A DNA stretch of 13,087 nt from JBJXHB01 sp046160725 (lineage in GTDB: Bacteria > Pseudomonadota > Gammaproteobacteria > Burkholderiales > Burkholderiaceae_C), in assembly GCA_046160725.1 (NCBI GenBank), contig JBJXHB010000007.1, positions 1 through 13,087 on the forward strand. Reading direction: 5' to 3'. The translations under genes and the position numbers were made by a program. Positions within the stretch are counted from its first letter, which is position 1; every line of letters begins with the position of its first letter. A model generated the notes under the pieces. The model did not search any database. It was not told the DNA's origin and saw only the letters and a program-made list of their open reading frames with translations. Shown in pieces: positions 6,564 to 12,288 of this stretch.

Positions 6564-7112
6564 TCAATCCGCCGCATCGCGGCGGGGAAAGTCCATGTAG
6601 ACCGGCTCGTGTCCGCGCGAGCGCAGCCAGTCGGCCAGGGCATGTCCGGTTCCGGCAGGCCAGCAGCGCAGGTCCTTCGGCTCGTACATCCGGTACTCGG
6701 CCAACTCGGCAGACAGGCGCACCTCACCGCGTGCCACGACGTGGTACGCCACGATCACCTGGTTCATGCGCAGGAATTCATACACACCGATCAGGTTGAC
6801 CGCGTCGCACTGCAGCGCCGTCTCTTCGGCCACCTCGCGACGGATGCCGTCCTGAGGCGACTCGCCGGCTTCCATGAAACCGGTGATCAACGCGAACATG
6901 CGGCCCTTCCAGGCCGCGTTGCGGGCCAACAGGACCTGGCCGCCCTGGTCGGCGCACTCGATGACGGCGGCCAGGACCGGCGTGGGATTGTTCCAGTGCG
7001 TCCATTGGCAGGCCGGACAACGCAGCCGCGACTTCGGGCCGCCGTCCTCGACCTGTTCGATGAACGCCAGCTCGGTGGCGCATTGCGGGCAGTAGCGGAA
7101 ACCTTCAGCCAT
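6564..7112 (-). CDS. Nudix hydrolase with N-terminal zinc ribbon
   Basis: A cytoplasmic nucleoside-diphosphate-linked hydrolase of 182 residues. A four-Cys zinc ribbon (C8, C11, C32, C35) precedes the Nudix fold. The Nudix box runs from G78 to L100, with E84, R92-E93 and the metal-binding E96-E97 all present; the consensus Gly near its end is Ala99. The zinc ribbon recalls NADH pyrophosphatase NudC, but the SQPWPFP motif that follows the box in NudC is absent. A NudC assignment is therefore not supported, and an ADP-ribose- or other NDP-X-hydrolysing role is more likely; the substrate cannot be read from sequence. ATG 7112 has GAGGA about 5 bases upstream. It lies 23 bp after cysM and 35 bp before tusA with no terminator-like hairpin seen, consistent with co-transcription. 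Confidence 0.88.
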   Translation of the reverse strand: MAEGFRYCPQCATELAFIEQVEDGGPKSRLRCPACQWTHWNNPTPVLAAVIECADQGGQVLLARNAAWKGRMFALITGFMEAGESPQDGIRREVAEETALQCDAVNLIGVYEFLRMNQVIVAYHVVARGEVRLSAELAEYRMYEPKDLRCWPAGTGHALADWLRSRGHEPVYMDFPRRDAAD

Positions 7113-7135
7113 TCATTCCTCGCGTTAGAACCTGC

Positions 7136-8053
7136 TCAGGCCGGAAAGACGCCGGTGGACAGATAGCGGTCGCCACGGTCGCAGACCACAAAGACGACTG
7201 TCGCGTTGTCCAGCATGGCCGCCAGCCGCAATGCGACACAGCAGGCGCCAGCAGCGCTGATGCCGGCAAACAGGCCCTCCTCGCGCGCCATGCGACGGGC
7301 CATGTCCTCGGCGTCGGATTGGCTGACTTGCACGGTCTCGTCGACCCACTGGGCGTCATAGATCCGGGGCAGGTACTCCTGCGGCCATTTCCGGATGCCC
7401 GGAATGCGCGAGCCCTCAGCGGGCTGCGCGCCGACGATGCGCACCGCCGGGTTGCGGCCCTTGAGATAGCGACCAACACCTGTGATCGTGCCCGTCGTGC
7501 CCATGGCGCTCACGAAATGGGTGATCCGCCCACTGGTCTGCTGCCACAGCTCAGGCCCGGTGGTCTCGAAATGGACCCGCGGGTTGTCGTCATTGGAGAA
7601 CTGGTCCAGCACCTTGCCGCGGCCATCGCGCTGCATCTGGTCGGCCAGGTCGCGCGCATACTCCATGCCGCCGCTCTTGGGCGTCAGCAACAGCTCGGCG
7701 CCATAGGCCTTCATCGTCTGCGCCCGCTCAATGGACAGGTCCTCCGGCATGATCAGGACCATGCGATAGCCCCGGATCGCGGCCGCCATCGCCAGCGCGA
7801 TACCGGTGTTGCCCGACGTGGCCTCGATCAGCGTGTCGCCGGGCTTGACCTCGCCACGCTCCTCTGCGCGCCGAATCATGCTCATGGCCGGGCGGTCCTT
7901 GACCGAGCCTGCCGGGTTGTGGCCCTCCAGCTTGCCCAGGATGACATTGCCACGCGCAGCAATGGCCGCTCCCGGCAGGCGCTGCAGCCGAACCAACGGC
8001 GTTTGGCCGATGACGTCTTCGACCGTGGGGTAGGAGGGGTGGGCCATGGCCAT
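7136..8053 (-). CDS. cysM: Cysteine synthase B (O-acetylserine sulfhydrylase, CysM type)
   Basis: PLP-dependent enzyme forming cysteine from O-acetylserine and sulfide; CysM-type enzymes can also use thiosulfate. The product is 305 residues from ATG 8053. The PLP lysine is K52 in NPAGSVKDRPA. The Asn/Thr loop EATSGNTGIALA and the phosphate-binding GTTGTITGVGRYLKG are present. The C-terminus CDRGDRYLSTGVFPA and the ARREEGLFAGISAAGA-like segment (MAREEGLFAGISAAG) favour CysM over CysK. ATG 8053 is chosen because AAGG stands 7 bases upstream and a candidate -10 lies just beyond; a second ATG at 8047 is possible. The frame continues upstream to 8122 but that would include the candidate promoter. 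First gene of the probable cysM-Nudix-tusA operon, divergent from tRNA-Leu. Confidence 0.94.
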   Translation of the reverse strand: MAMAHPSYPTVEDVIGQTPLVRLQRLPGAAIAARGNVILGKLEGHNPAGSVKDRPAMSMIRRAEERGEVKPGDTLIEATSGNTGIALAMAAAIRGYRMVLIMPEDLSIERAQTMKAYGAELLLTPKSGGMEYARDLADQMQRDGRGKVLDQFSNDDNPRVHFETTGPELWQQTSGRITHFVSAMGTTGTITGVGRYLKGRNPAVRIVGAQPAEGSRIPGIRKWPQEYLPRIYDAQWVDETVQVSQSDAEDMARRMAREEGLFAGISAAGACCVALRLAAMLDNATVVFVVCDRGDRYLSTGVFPA

Positions 8054-8086
8054 GCGGGCGCCTTGCTGGAGCGACGGAGTAAAACC

Positions 8087-8095
8087 ATTGTGGCA
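8087..8095 (-). promoter_or_regulatory. Candidate extended -10 promoter for cysM operon
   Basis: Read on the minus strand, TGCCACAAT (8095 down to 8087) fits the extended -10 form, TGN then CACAAT (4 of 6). Transcription would start near 8080, giving a leader of about 27 bases ahead of ATG 8053. No good -35 was seen. I found no binding motif I could assign to CysB. Confidence 0.38.
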
Positions 8096-8182
8096 GCCGA
8101 CCTGCATAGCGCCTGCACGCACGGCCAGCCCGGCCCTACGGCACCCGGGGTTGTCGACCGCGCCAAGGCCATCGCGACGCGA

Positions 8183-8191
8183 TGCAATAAT
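8183..8191 (+). promoter_or_regulatory. Candidate extended -10 promoter for tRNA-Leu
   Basis: TGCAATAAT combines a TGN extension with AATAAT (5 of 6 to TATAAT). It is 21 bases upstream of the mature tRNA 5' end, so transcription would begin about 15 bases before it. The bases after it (CCGCGC) form a GC-rich discriminator of the kind found at stable-RNA promoters under stringent control. No clear -35 at proper spacing. Confidence 0.5.
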
Positions 8192-8212
8192 CCGCGCTGC
8201 ATCCGACCCCCG

Positions 8213-8297
8213 GCCCTGGTGGCGAAATCGGTAGACGCAAGGGACTCAAAATCCCTCGCCGCAAGGCGTGCCGGTTCGAGTCCGGCCCAGGGCACCA
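8213..8297 (+). tRNA. tRNA-Leu, anticodon CAA (reads TTG)
   Basis: The full 85-base cloverleaf can be drawn. The acceptor stem pairs GCCCTGG (8213-8219) with CCAGGGC (8287-8293). The anticodon stem is AGGGA (8240-8244) with TCCCT (8252-8256) around loop CTCAAAA, placing anticodon CAA at 8247-8249. A long variable arm CGCC-GCAA-GGCG (8257-8268) marks it as a class II tRNA. The T arm is GCCGG (8270-8274), TTCGAGT, CCGGC (8282-8286). Discriminator A (8294) is the Leu identity base and CCA is encoded (8295-8297). The rhomboid gene begins 24 bases later with no terminator in between. Confidence 0.97.
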
Positions 8298-8321
8298 GCG
8301 CACCGCCAACCGCGAGAGACC

Positions 8322-8960
8322 ATGCCGCCGATTCCACCGGTCACCAAGGCGTTGATGCTGGTCTGTGTCGTGGCCTTCTGCCTCGACGAGTTGATGCGTG
8401 CCTTTGGCGCCACCATCGTTACCTCGGCCGGCCTGGTCACCGTGATGGACCGATGGTTCGGACTCTGGCCCCTGGCCAGCGGCGGCTTCTGGCCGTGGCA
8501 GGTGGTGACGTACGCGCTGCTGCACGGCGACATGGTGCACCTGTTCTTCAACATGCTCGGCCTGTGGATGTTCGGCGCTGAGCTGGAGCGCCTGTGGGGT
8601 CAGCGCCGCTTCCAACAGATGCTGTTGGCATCGGTGCTGGCGGCCGCAGCGGTGCAGATCGGCTTCACAGCGCTGGTCGGCGCCCGCAGCTACACCGTCG
8701 GCGCGTCGGGCGCCCTGTTCGGCCTGCTGCTGAGCTTTGGCATGTTGTTTCCCAACCGGGTCATCATGCCGCTGTTCCCGCCGATTCCGATGAAGGCGCG
8801 CACCTTCGTCATGGTGTTCGGCTGCATGGAACTCTTCTTCGGGCTGACCAGCCGCGGCGGCATCGCCCACTTTGCCCACCTGGGCGGCATGCTGGGCGCC
8901 TTTCTGCTCATCCGGTACTGGCGCGGCCAGCCGCCCTTCGGCGGCGCCCGCCGCCGCTGA
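8322..8960 (+). CDS. Rhomboid-family intramembrane serine protease
   Basis: An inner-membrane protease of 212 residues that cleaves transmembrane segments of other membrane proteins. About six hydrophobic segments are visible, including 8-23, 61-82, 100-117, 127-148, 161-176 and 181-198. The catalytic Ser is S129 in TVGASGALFG and the catalytic His is H186 in AHFAHLGGMLGAF. HGDMVHLFFNML (68-79) supplies the conserved His and Asn (N77) of the oxyanion region. The protein is the compact six-helix bacterial type without an extra domain; the C-terminus is a short Arg-rich cytoplasmic tail. ATG 8322 follows a weak GAGAG and gives the family N-terminus. It starts just after tRNA-Leu and precedes, on the same strand, an HtrA-like protein after a 103-bp gap. 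The substrate is unknown. Confidence 0.9.
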   Translation: MPPIPPVTKALMLVCVVAFCLDELMRAFGATIVTSAGLVTVMDRWFGLWPLASGGFWPWQVVTYALLHGDMVHLFFNMLGLWMFGAELERLWGQRRFQQMLLASVLAAAAVQIGFTALVGARSYTVGASGALFGLLLSFGMLFPNRVIMPLFPPIPMKARTFVMVFGCMELFFGLTSRGGIAHFAHLGGMLGAFLLIRYWRGQPPFGGARRR

Positions 8961-9005
8961 GTCGGCCGAGTCCCCAGGCAACTGCCGGCCAATTCGGCCT
9001 TGCCA

Positions 9006-9025
9006 ATGGCCGGCCGTCCGGCCAT
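9006..9025. terminator. Perfect 8-bp hairpin between rhomboid and HtrA-like genes
   Basis: ATGGCCGG (9006-9013) and CCGGCCAT (9018-9025) are perfect inverted repeats around CCGT, in the 103-bp gap between the two genes. No T run follows. It could end or weaken the rhomboid transcript, act as an RNA stability element, or be a protein-binding palindrome. Confidence 0.35.
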
Positions 9026-9063
9026 GCTCGGGCCTGCGCGATGTGGCGTCCGAGGTGCCCGAC

Positions 9064-10143
9064 ATGTCCAGAACCCAGTCCTTTCTGTGTCGCACGCGGC
9101 TTGACCGCCGCTGGCGGCTCGGCCTTGCGGCCTGGGCGGTGGCCTTGGCAGGCATCTTCGGCGCGTCAGCCCCGTCGCGGGCCGACGGGTCTGCGCTCGG
9201 TGATGCGCAGATGGCGGATCGGGCCGCGGCGCTCAGCCGGGCAGCCGCCGCCGTGGTGGGCGTGCAGACCTACGCGGTGGACGATGCGCGCAGCAACCGA
9301 ACCCTGGGCAAGCAACGTGCCGGCTCGGGCGTGGTCATCAGCGACGACGGCCTGGTCTTGACCATCGGCTACCTGATACTGGAGGCCGAAAGGGTGGAAC
9401 TGGTTGCCGACGACGGCCGCACGGTGCCGGCCCGGGTCGTGGCCTATGACGTGGCCACGGGCTTTGGCCTGGTCCAGGCGTTGGCACCGCTGCGCATCCC
9501 GCCGGCGCCGCTGGCCGCAGACAGCCAACCTGGCGACATCGACACCCTGATGATCGTCTCCGGCGGCGAGGACGGTGCTGTGAGCGCCGCACGCCTGGCC
9601 TCGCGCCGCGCCTTCTCAGGGTACTGGGAATACCACATCGATGACGCGCTGTTCACCGTGCCGGCGCGGCGCGACCACAGCGGCGCGGGCCTGTTCGACG
9701 GCCGCGGGCGGCTGCTGGGCGTGGGTTCCCTTTTCGTGGCGGACGCCGCCGGATCGGACGGGCCGCGCCTGCCCGGCAACATGTTTGTCCCGGTGGACCT
9801 GCTGCGGCCGATCATCCAGGAGCTGCGCGCCCGCGGCACGAGTAAGGCCAGCGCCCGCGCCTGGCTGGGCATCAACTGCGTCGAGACCGGCGGCATGGTG
9901 CATGTGGTGCGTGTCAACGATGACAGCCCGGCCGATGTCGCCGGGCTGCAGAACGGTGACCGCATCGTCCGCATCGATGGCCGGGAGGTTGGCGCGCTGG
10001 CGCAGCTGTGGAAGGCGCTGTGGACCGGCGGCGCGCCGGAGCGCGAGGTGGTGCTGGATATCCTGCGCGCCGGCGAGCCGCAGCAGCTGAAGGTCTTCAG
10101 CGTCGACCGCGCCAAGGCCCTGCGCCGGGCTGAGGGCGTCTAG
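9064..10143 (+). CDS. HtrA/DegP-like exported PDZ protein with degraded catalytic triad
   Basis: A 359-residue exported or membrane-anchored protein: a basic N-terminus, a hydrophobic segment at about 19-36 with a possible SRA|D cleavage at 40, a trypsin-like domain at about 52-250, and a C-terminal PDZ domain at about 266-345 (ARAWLGINC, DDSPADVAGLQNGDRIVRIDG). The protease fold is recognisable from GSGVVISDDGLVLT (87-100) and the second barrel GLFDGRGRLLGVGSLFV. The active site is not. The LTNNHVV-type His site reads LTIGYLI (99-105). The Asp site of the usual DxxTDLAL reads DVATGFGL, with Gly133 in place of Asp. The Ser loop GNSGGPL reads DHSGAGL (204-210), keeping S206 but not its context. 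The start at 9064 has GAGG 8 bases upstream. A chaperone, sensor or adaptor role in the periplasm is more likely than proteolysis; this is inference. It converges with the epimerase gene. Confidence 0.86.
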   Translation: MSRTQSFLCRTRLDRRWRLGLAAWAVALAGIFGASAPSRADGSALGDAQMADRAAALSRAAAAVVGVQTYAVDDARSNRTLGKQRAGSGVVISDDGLVLTIGYLILEAERVELVADDGRTVPARVVAYDVATGFGLVQALAPLRIPPAPLAADSQPGDIDTLMIVSGGEDGAVSAARLASRRAFSGYWEYHIDDALFTVPARRDHSGAGLFDGRGRLLGVGSLFVADAAGSDGPRLPGNMFVPVDLLRPIIQELRARGTSKASARAWLGINCVETGGMVHVVRVNDDSPADVAGLQNGDRIVRIDGREVGALAQLWKALWTGGAPEREVVLDILRAGEPQQLKVFSVDRAKALRRAEGV

Positions 10144-10170
10144 GGCCTGGCCTCACTGGGGTCACACGGT

Positions 10171-11151
10171 CTAGATCGGACCCGGACTCGGGTCGTCCGA
10201 TATCAACACGCTGGCGACGGTTGGCCACCGCAGCGACACGCGCAGTTCCTGCTTGAGACGCCGGTTGTCCAGCCGTCTCGACTCGGCCATGAAGCTGTAG
10301 CGCTGCGTGTCCAGCTGCAGCCGCGCCTCGGCCCGGCTCAGCCGGGGCGGACGGGCCGCGCCCACCGCGTCGGCAGCCAGGTCCAGGTAGTCGCCCATCA
10401 GCATCTGAGTATCGTCACTGGCGTTCACCACCCGTTGCGCACGCCCACGCCACAGTGCGGCCACGCAGGCCCGCGCCAGATCGTCGGCATGGATATGGTT
10501 GGTGTAGACATCGTCCTCGCGCCGCAGCACAGGCAGGCCGGCGCGTGCGCGTTGCCGCGGATCGCCGCCCGGGCGGTCGGCGGCATAGATGCCCGGCACA
10601 CGAAGGATGGTCACCCTGGCGCCGGTGGACCGGCCGTAGTGGCGCACCCGAGCCTCGGCATCGACGCGTCGCCAGGCCCGCTCGGTGCCGGGGCGCAACG
10701 GCGTGGCTTCATCAACCCAGCGGCCCTCGCAATCACCATAGACACCGCTGGTGCTGGCATAGACCAGCCGCGGCGCCGGCCGGCTGCGCGCCAGCGCGGC
10801 CAGCAGGGCCGCGGTCCTGGGATCCCGTCGCCCGCGGCCGGGTGGCGGCGCCAGGTGCAGCACGGCATCGGCCATGCCGGCCAGCCGCGCCAGCGACGCT
10901 GGCTGGTCCAGGTCGCCCTGCAATGGCACCGCGCCGGCGGCGCGCAGCATGCCGGTGCGCCCGGGCGATGAGGTGAGCGCCAGCACGCGCAGCCGCCCGC
11001 CCAGCAGCCGCAGGACACGCAGGCCGATGTCACCGCAGCCGACGATCAGCACCGTGGCCGGTTGGCGGGTTGGGCAGGAGGGGGCGGCGGGCACAATGCG
11101 CGGCAGTCTATCGACCCCACGATCCACCCGCCGCCGCGCCGGCCGGATCAC
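10171..11151 (-). CDS. NAD-dependent epimerase/dehydratase-like protein (atypical SDR, YeeZ-like)
   Basis: A Rossmann-fold protein of up to 326 residues. TVLIVGCGDIGLRVLRLL at 33-50 contains the GxGxxG dinucleotide turn (G38, G40, G43). ASTSGVYGDCEGRWVDEATPL (132-152) is the extended-SDR segment, followed by RVPGIYA (184-190), DDVYTNHIHADDLARACVAAL and FMAESRRLDNRRLKQELRV. These match the YeeZ group of atypical SDRs. The classical YxxxK pair is absent where it is expected; the region reads AWRRVDAEARVR (159-170). The substrate is unknown. The start is uncertain: GTG 11151 has AAGGG about 5 bases upstream but adds a 32-residue basic leader before the Rossmann strand, while GTG 11094 would give a more usual N-terminus. 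It faces away from the ferredoxin-reductase gene and converges with the HtrA-like gene at 27 bp. Confidence 0.85.
   Translation of the reverse strand: MIRPARRRVDRGVDRLPRIVPAAPSCPTRQPATVLIVGCGDIGLRVLRLLGGRLRVLALTSSPGRTGMLRAAGAVPLQGDLDQPASLARLAGMADAVLHLAPPPGRGRRDPRTAALLAALARSRPAPRLVYASTSGVYGDCEGRWVDEATPLRPGTERAWRRVDAEARVRHYGRSTGARVTILRVPGIYAADRPGGDPRQRARAGLPVLRREDDVYTNHIHADDLARACVAALWRGRAQRVVNASDDTQMLMGDYLDLAADAVGAARPPRLSRAEARLQLDTQRYSFMAESRRLDNRRLKQELRVSLRWPTVASVLISDDPSPGPI
10175..10201. terminator. Imperfect inverted repeat at the convergent HtrA-like/epimerase junction
   Basis: ATCGGA (10175-10180) pairs with TCCGAT (10196-10201), and CCCG (10181-10184) with CGGG (10189-10192), around a GACT loop with a TCG bulge. 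It covers the last codons of the epimerase gene and lies about 30 bp past the stop of the HtrA-like gene. No T tract; a candidate shared termination or RNA-end structure only. Confidence 0.33.
11070..11097 (+). promoter_or_regulatory. Candidate promoter for the ferredoxin-reductase gene
   Basis: TTGGGC (11070-11075) and CACAAT (11092-11097) are separated by 16 bp, giving 3 of 6 and 4 of 6 consensus matches. The start would be near 11104, leaving a leader of about 70 bases. It overlaps the 5' part of the divergent epimerase frame, which slightly favours the downstream start of that gene. Confidence 0.28.
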
Positions 11152-11174
11152 CTCACCCTTCGGGCACCTGCGAC

Positions 11175-12215
11175 ATGAGCTTTCCTGTATCCGTCCAGCC
11201 AGCCGGTCTGAGCTTCGATGTCGGCGACGATGAGGCCATCCTGGCCGCCGCCATCCGCCAAGGCATCGGCATGCCCTATGGCTGCCGCGACGGTGCCTGC
11301 GGGTCCTGCAAATGCAAGCTCATCAGCGGCCGGGTGGTGCATGGTGCGCATACCAGCAAGGCGCTGAGCACCGAGGAAGAGGCCGCCGGCTTTGTGCTGG
11401 CGTGTTGCGCCCGCCCATTGGAAGCCTGCACACTGGAGGCGCGTACCGTCTCCGGCGCCGGTGCACTGCCGATCCTGAAGCTGCCGTCCCGGGTGCAGAC
11501 GCTGGAGCGGCCGACCTCAGACGTGGCGGTGCTGCGGCTGCAGCTGCCTGCCAACCAGAACTTCCGCTACCGCGCCGGTCAGTATGTGGAGTTCATCCTG
11601 CGTGATGGCGCGCGGCGCAGCTACTCCATGGCCAACGCGCCGACACAGATGGGCACGCCGCCGTCGGTCGAACTGCACATCCGGCACATGCCGGGTGGCA
11701 AGTTCACCGACCAGGTGTTCACCACCTTGAAGGAGCGCGACATCCTCCGCCTGGAGGGCCCGTTCGGCAGCTTCTTCCTGCGCGAGGACTCCGACCGCCC
11801 GGTCGTTTTGCTGGCATCGGGTACCGGCTTCGCGCCGATCAAGGCCCTGATCGAGGACATGCGTGACAACGGACATGCACGCCCAACGGTTCTCTACTGG
11901 GGATGCCGCTCCCGTGCCGACCTGTACCTGCACGACTGGGCCGAGGCGGCCGCCCGCGACCTGCCTTGGCTGCGCTATGTGCCCGTGCTGTCCGAGCCGA
12001 GACCAGACGACGCCTGGGCCGGACGCACGGGCCTGGTTCACCGGGCTGTGATGGCCGACTGGCCCGACCTGTCGGGCCACCAGGTCTACGCCTGCGGCGT
12101 CCCCATCATGGTTGACTCGGCGCGCCGGGACTTCACCACGCGCTGCAAGCTGCCAGAGGAGGAGTTCTTCGCCGACTCTTTCACCTCCGAGGCCGACAAG
12201 CAGAACGCGGCCTGA
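11175..12215 (+). CDS. 2Fe-2S ferredoxin / FAD / NAD(P)H oxidoreductase (CDP-6-deoxy-glucoseen reductase-like)
   Basis: A soluble single-chain electron-transfer flavoprotein of 346 residues. The N-terminal plant-type ferredoxin domain (1-90) has the cluster ligands C37, C42, C45 and C77 in CRDGACGSC...LACC. The FAD-binding domain follows with RSYSMANAP (148-156). The NAD(P)H domain has LLASGTGFAPIKALIED (212-228) and YACGVPIMVDSARRDF (305-320), and the end EEEFFADSFTS is conserved in this family. Electrons would pass NAD(P)H to FAD to 2Fe-2S to an unseen partner. Homologues are often labelled CDP-6-deoxy-delta-3,4-glucoseen reductase (AscD), or resemble the reductases of ring-hydroxylating and methane-monooxygenase systems. 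No dideoxysugar or oxygenase genes are nearby, so the partner is open. ATG 11175 gives the normal N-terminus (MSFPVSVQPAG); no strong ribosome-binding site is visible. Confidence 0.9.
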   Translation: MSFPVSVQPAGLSFDVGDDEAILAAAIRQGIGMPYGCRDGACGSCKCKLISGRVVHGAHTSKALSTEEEAAGFVLACCARPLEACTLEARTVSGAGALPILKLPSRVQTLERPTSDVAVLRLQLPANQNFRYRAGQYVEFILRDGARRSYSMANAPTQMGTPPSVELHIRHMPGGKFTDQVFTTLKERDILRLEGPFGSFFLREDSDRPVVLLASGTGFAPIKALIEDMRDNGHARPTVLYWGCRSRADLYLHDWAEAAARDLPWLRYVPVLSEPRPDDAWAGRTGLVHRAVMADWPDLSGHQVYACGVPIMVDSARRDFTTRCKLPEEEFFADSFTSEADKQNAA

Positions 12216-12288
12216 AGCCAAGCCGCCGCCGCGCACGCCGCACACGCCGGACATGAGGCGCAAGACAACGCACGACAGGACGCCTGAC

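Noticed and set aside
8054..8122. Longer N-terminus for cysM
   Set aside because: CysM homologues start near the YPTVEDVIG segment; the AAGG site fits ATG 8053, and the candidate -10 lies within the extension.
8213..8330. tRNA-Leu as an attachment site for an integrated element
   Set aside because: No integrase, no repeated tRNA 3' end and no compositional shift in the following 4.8 kb; flanking genes are ordinary chromosomal ones.
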